In this document: one piece after another, positions 60,842 to 64,000 of the stretch
Layout of the letters: each line of letters opens with the position of its first letter
Numbering within the stretch: position 1 is the first letter of the stretch
Assembly (NCBI RefSeq): GCF_030272615.1
Contig: NC_081413.1
Span: 446,004,538 to 446,068,537, forward strand
Direction: 5' to 3'
Origin: Cryptomeria japonica
Lineage: Eukaryota; Streptophyta; Pinopsida; Cupressales; Cupressaceae
Length of the DNA: 64,000 nucleotides
Position numbers and translations under genes: made by a program
Notes under the pieces: model-generated
Told to the model about the DNA's origin: nothing
Databases searched by the model: none
Seen by the model: only the letters and a program-made list of their open reading frames with translations

Positions 60842-61235
60842 GCATACATACATATATGTATGTATATATATGTGTGTGTGTGTGTGCGTGTATGTATACA
60901 TGCATATGTATAAAGATACATATATATGTGTGTGTGTGTGTATACATATGTATCTATATGCATATATATACATATGTATGTATATACACACACATACACA
61001 TACATATATATATATATATATACATATGTATAAACATATATATGTATATATATGTATATATATACATACATACATACACATACATATATATATATATGTA
61101 TATATATGTATATATATGTATGTATGTATGTACATGTATATATATGTACATGTATATATATATATATATATAAATATGTACATGTATATATATATATATA
61201 AATATACATATGTATGTGTATATATATATATGCTC
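59975..61235. repeat. 1.26-kb alternating purine-pyrimidine simple repeat
   Basis: Made almost wholly of TA, CA and TG steps: TATATATA runs mixed with TACATATG, ACACACAC and TGTGTGTG stretches. Strict alternation of purine and pyrimidine is broken only at isolated points (such as ATAAAGAT near 60912). All long open frames here, rich in Tyr, Ile, His, Met and Thr on both strands, are artefacts of the repeat. Such DNA can form cruciforms and left-handed helix. Confidence 0.95.
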
Positions 61236-61502
61236 AAGCGAGAGAATAGCGTTGAAGCGGTGTGGTGTAGTGGTTGTGGCTGAGCCGAGATATGCCATTC
61301 CGGGGAGGGGAGTGTGTGTTGTGCGGGGGTTGTTGATAGTTTCCAGGCTATTCGACGACTTGTTCCTTGGCAGCATGTGGGTTTTGGAGGCAGTTAGGCT
61401 AGGCTTGGTTGTGGTGTTTGGGTGTGTGGTTTGGGTGCAGGAGCTGTGTGGGGTTATTCCCCACTTTGGATCAGAGATTTGGATTGCATGCAAGATCTAA
61501 GA

Positions 61503-62938
61503 ATGGCCACTCAAGTGACCACTGGAGAACCATCGGGTTCTACTCAAGGTATAGATTTTAGTGCAGCAATCGGAACTAAGACGGTTTCACAAGCAACGAC
61601 AACCTTTAATAACAACTTATTTTCTACTGATGTAAGGGGTGATGGACTTGGACCATCTAGTGGATCCCATATTATGAAAGTTAATGGCCATCTAGAATGT
61701 TCAAAGGAGAGACCAAGGCTAGTCATTCAACCGGAATGGATTGCCAAGGAGGTTGCTTATTATTCATAATAAAGGCAACATTCTTTATTGTGTAAGTTGT
61801 TGGGAATGCGGGTTTCATTGCAATTTTTGGAAACTTGGGCTCAACTAACTTGGGTGCCAGAGGGAGAGATGGATATTATGCTGCTGGTAAATAACTACTT
61901 CATGGTTTCCTTTAGTTGTACGATGGATCGTAATAAGGTATTTTAAGGTGGTCCCTACTTTCATAACCAGAATGGATTGTATAAAACCATGGCATGCTAG
62001 CTTCAACCCCTCAGAGGAGCTTCTAAACTCTGTGCCAGTTTGGGTTCAGCTCCCCAAATTCCCGGTTGAGTGCTAGCATGAGGACATTTTGCGTATGGTG
62101 GCCTTTCTATTGGGGAAACCAGTTGGAGCTTCTCAACAAACTTGGATAAAAAAGGTAATGACTTCCATACGCATATGCATTGAAATTGATTTAGCCATTA
62201 CGAGATTCCATGGATATTTGTGTGGGGTCTTATTCTTGGGTGCAATAGTTAGACTATGAAACCCTTCCTTTTAGATGTCAGTTATGTCATGAATATGGCC
62301 ATTTATAGAGAAGATGTCCAAGATCAAAACCTAGTGAGCCTCAACCTTCTATGCAAACCTGAAATCCATCGAGGTCTGACAAAGGGAAGGCCCCCAGTTC
62401 TGAGGTTGTTGTAGGGGCTGATGGCTTTGTTCATATCAAGGCTCATAGCAAGAAATGGGGTCAACAGAGAACCTTGAAGGAGAGATTGGAAGAAGATACG
62501 TTCAATAGATTTGAAGTCCTGGATGATCTTATTCAACAAGAAGTCAATCTAAGATCGTTGAGTTTGGAATAAAATATTTTGGCATCAAGAAGGGGTTATT
62601 CCAGATGCTTCTCATAATCTATAGGTTGGTAGTGCATTGCTAATGGAAATGGATTCCTAGCAGGAGTCACAGGAGAAAGTGAATCCTATTGCATAAGTGA
62701 TTATGGATGAGAGGGTTATTCTTGTTTTAATTTTAAAATCAAGGCCTAATGTGACAAAGAGTAGCAAGACTTCTCTCCAGTTGGGTATTCTTCAGAAGGA
62801 CATGAAAGAACGGTCAACTAACAAAGGGCCTAAGCCAGGAAGAAAGAAGGATTTGGAGAAGATAAAATTGATGGGGGAAAACTTGAGTGAGTCAGGGTCA
62901 GTTAAGACTTTGGATTCTCATTTTTCAAATCCCCCAAA
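61503..62938 (+). pseudogene. LINE ORF1 (DUF4283-like domain, CCHC knuckle)
   Basis: Start taken at ATG 61503 (MATQVTTGEPSGS). After a stop near 61770 the frames yield YFMVSFSCTMDRNKV, KPWHASFNPSEELLNSVPVW, VQLPKFPVE and VGASQQTW, the order of the plant LINE DUF4283 RNA-binding domain. Next is the knuckle CQLCHEYGHL*RRC near 62278-62320, with a stop inside it, then a basic and Ser-rich tail ending near 62935. At least two frameshifts and several stops are present. In plant L1 elements this protein binds the element RNA. Confidence 0.75.
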
Positions 62939-63759
62939 ATGACAGTGCTCTCTTGGAATGTTAGGGGCTTGAATAGTGGCCCTCAACAAAAAGTTGTTTG
63001 TGATTTGGTAAGAAAGCATTCTCTGAATGTTCTTTTTCTGCAAGAGACTAAATTATCAGTGGATAATATGACTAGACTGCCTCCTAAACTATGGGGGAGA
63101 GGAGATTGTTAGTGTATTAGGGCTATTGTTTCATCAAGGGGTGGGGGGAGGGTGGCCTGTTTATGGAACTCGGTCAAGGTTCACCCTCTTTGGTAGATTT
63201 CATCTAAATCTTCCCTATCAATGATTGTAGCCAGTCTTGAGATAGGGGAATCTATTCTTTTCTCCAATATTTATGTGCCTACAGAATTACAAGGTAAGAA
63301 AATTTTGTGGTCTCATATCACCTTTATTCATAGTGCAGCACCCTACCACCCATGGATTATGGTGGGTGATTTTAATGCCATCTTGGAGTTGGCTGAGAAG
63401 AGAGGAAAAGCTATGTGATTGGATCAGTCAACCTTCCTGATATGTGATAGTATTTCGTCTTTACATCTAGTCAACATTAAGCCTAGAAATGGCCAGTTTA
63501 CATGGAATAATCGAATGATTGGGGATAATTGCATTGCAGAGAGGCTTGATCATTTTCTGGTTTCCTTCTTTTGGGTTGGTGGTGGTTGGTCTACCTATAC
63601 TATGATCTTAGACTAGAGGGGGTTGGATCACTGGCCGATTAAACTCTCTGCCTACTTTGCTCAGATCTCTCGATCTCCCTCTTTCAAGTTTCATCTTATG
63701 TGGTTGTGAGACCCATCTCTGTATGACTATGTGGTGGAGTAGTGGAGGAGGGGAAGACC
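62939..63759 (+). pseudogene. LINE ORF2, endonuclease domain only
   Basis: ATG at 62939, next to the end of ORF1. One frame carries the endonuclease signatures in order: SWNVRGLNS, LFLQETKLS, GGGRVACLWNS, IVASLEIGESILFSNIYVP, WIMVGDFNAIL, FTWNNR, ERLDHFLVS and LDHWPIKLS. Stops lie near 63109 (TAG), 63196 (TAG), 63416 (TGA), 63614 (TAG) and 63708 (TGA). The catalytic blocks (N, E, GDFN, and the D-H of the last motif) are kept, so the domain decayed by stops rather than by active-site loss. Confidence 0.87.
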
Positions 63760-64000
63760 TGTTGGAATCCAAGAACACTGAGAGGGGGGGGAGGTGAATC
63801 AGTGTTCTGCCGGTAACACAAGATTTAATCCTTTTATACCATACACATTTAAATCAGTAAATAAATAAACATATATCATGAAGCAAATAAATCATCCACA
63901 AAAATGAGCACCATAATACACATAATTTGTACGTGGAAAATCTCAAAGAGAAAAAACCACGATGGGATTTGTGACCCACAATATCTGTTCACTGGCCATA
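63760..64000 (-). mobile_element. Copia LTR edge, continues beyond the window
   Basis: TGTTGGAATCCAAGAACACT followed by GAGAGGGGGGG and GGTGAATCAGTG, then a GTACGTGGAAAATCTC block. These are the same kind of features seen in the LTRs at 14284, 20376 and 46068. It interrupts the LINE ORF2. AGACC (63755-63759) would be the target duplication if it recurs at the far end. Orientation is inferred from those LTRs. Confidence 0.75.

Larger units (their letters stand above)
61236..63759 (+). mobile_element. LINE (plant L1-type), 3' part displaced by a copia insertion
   Basis: GC-richer 5' leader (61236-61502), ORF1 with an RNA-binding-type protein and CCHC knuckle, and ORF2 starting with an apurinic-type endonuclease. 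The reverse transcriptase is not present before the copia LTR that starts at 63760 and would lie beyond the window if kept. The 5' boundary is the end of the simple repeat. Confidence 0.85.

Noticed and set aside
59949-61283. Many long open frames on both strands rich in Tyr, Ile, His and Met
   Set aside because: They come from the TA/CA/TG simple repeat, which rarely yields stop codons in several frames at once; there is no complex sequence.

Overview
This is nuclear DNA from a plant, very probably a seed plant with a large, repeat-swollen genome; a gymnosperm is plausible, but that is inference and I cannot name the species. The grounds are Ty3/gypsy and Ty1/copia retrotransposons of plant type, plant-type LINEs, tRNA-iMet primer-binding sites (TGGTATCAGAGC and variants), and plant-like GT-AG introns in AT-rich DNA. 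I see no host housekeeping gene, tRNA, rRNA or CRISPR array. Nearly everything with coding character is a decayed transposable element.

Layout. 1-2523 (+): broken gene for a DDE-like transposase of a family I cannot name. 2712-2960: decayed minisatellite. 3185-8530: about 350-bp tandem repeat, split by a 4,164-bp solo gypsy LTR (3465-7628, TSD ATATG). 9066-11690 (-): an unrecognised ten-exon broken gene whose introns and reading phase can be followed from exon 2 to its stop. 11743-11943: inverted and direct copies of a GCGTACGTGC-like motif. The transposase, the ten-exon gene and this motif cluster may be parts of one two-gene DNA transposon. 12600-16150 (-): copia gag and LTR. 16190-18875 (+): truncated, internally deleted copia. 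18905-19270 (+): LINE RNase H fragment.

20371-47302 is a three-deep nest. A copia element (20376-47297, TSD CTTGT on both outer sides) was split by a gypsy element (21744-41980, two 1,511-bp LTRs). One LTR of that gypsy was split in turn by a second gypsy element (22173-34659, TSD GGGTC) with unusually long LTRs (3.6 and 3.9 kb). All three are coded on the minus strand. LTR-pair divergence sampled by eye falls in the order expected from the nesting (copia about 86 % identical, middle gypsy about 91 %, inner gypsy about 95 %).

48306-56031 (+): complete copia with one damaged polyprotein frame. 56032-58030: no gene seen. 58031-59600 (-): copia 3' end. 59975-61235: 1.26 kb of almost pure alternating purine-pyrimidine simple repeat. 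61236-63759 (+): LINE with ORF1 (CCHC knuckle) and the endonuclease part of ORF2, cut by another copia LTR from 63760 to the window end.

The most unusual items are the undescribed ten-exon gene and its possible transposase partner, the arrays of five 20-22-bp perfect or near-perfect hairpins at about 40-bp spacing in two diverged LTR families, a 380-bp inverted duplication present in only one LTR of the inner gypsy, and the fact that all 13 premature stops of that element are TAG or TGA, as expected from deamination of CHG- and CG-methylated cytosine.
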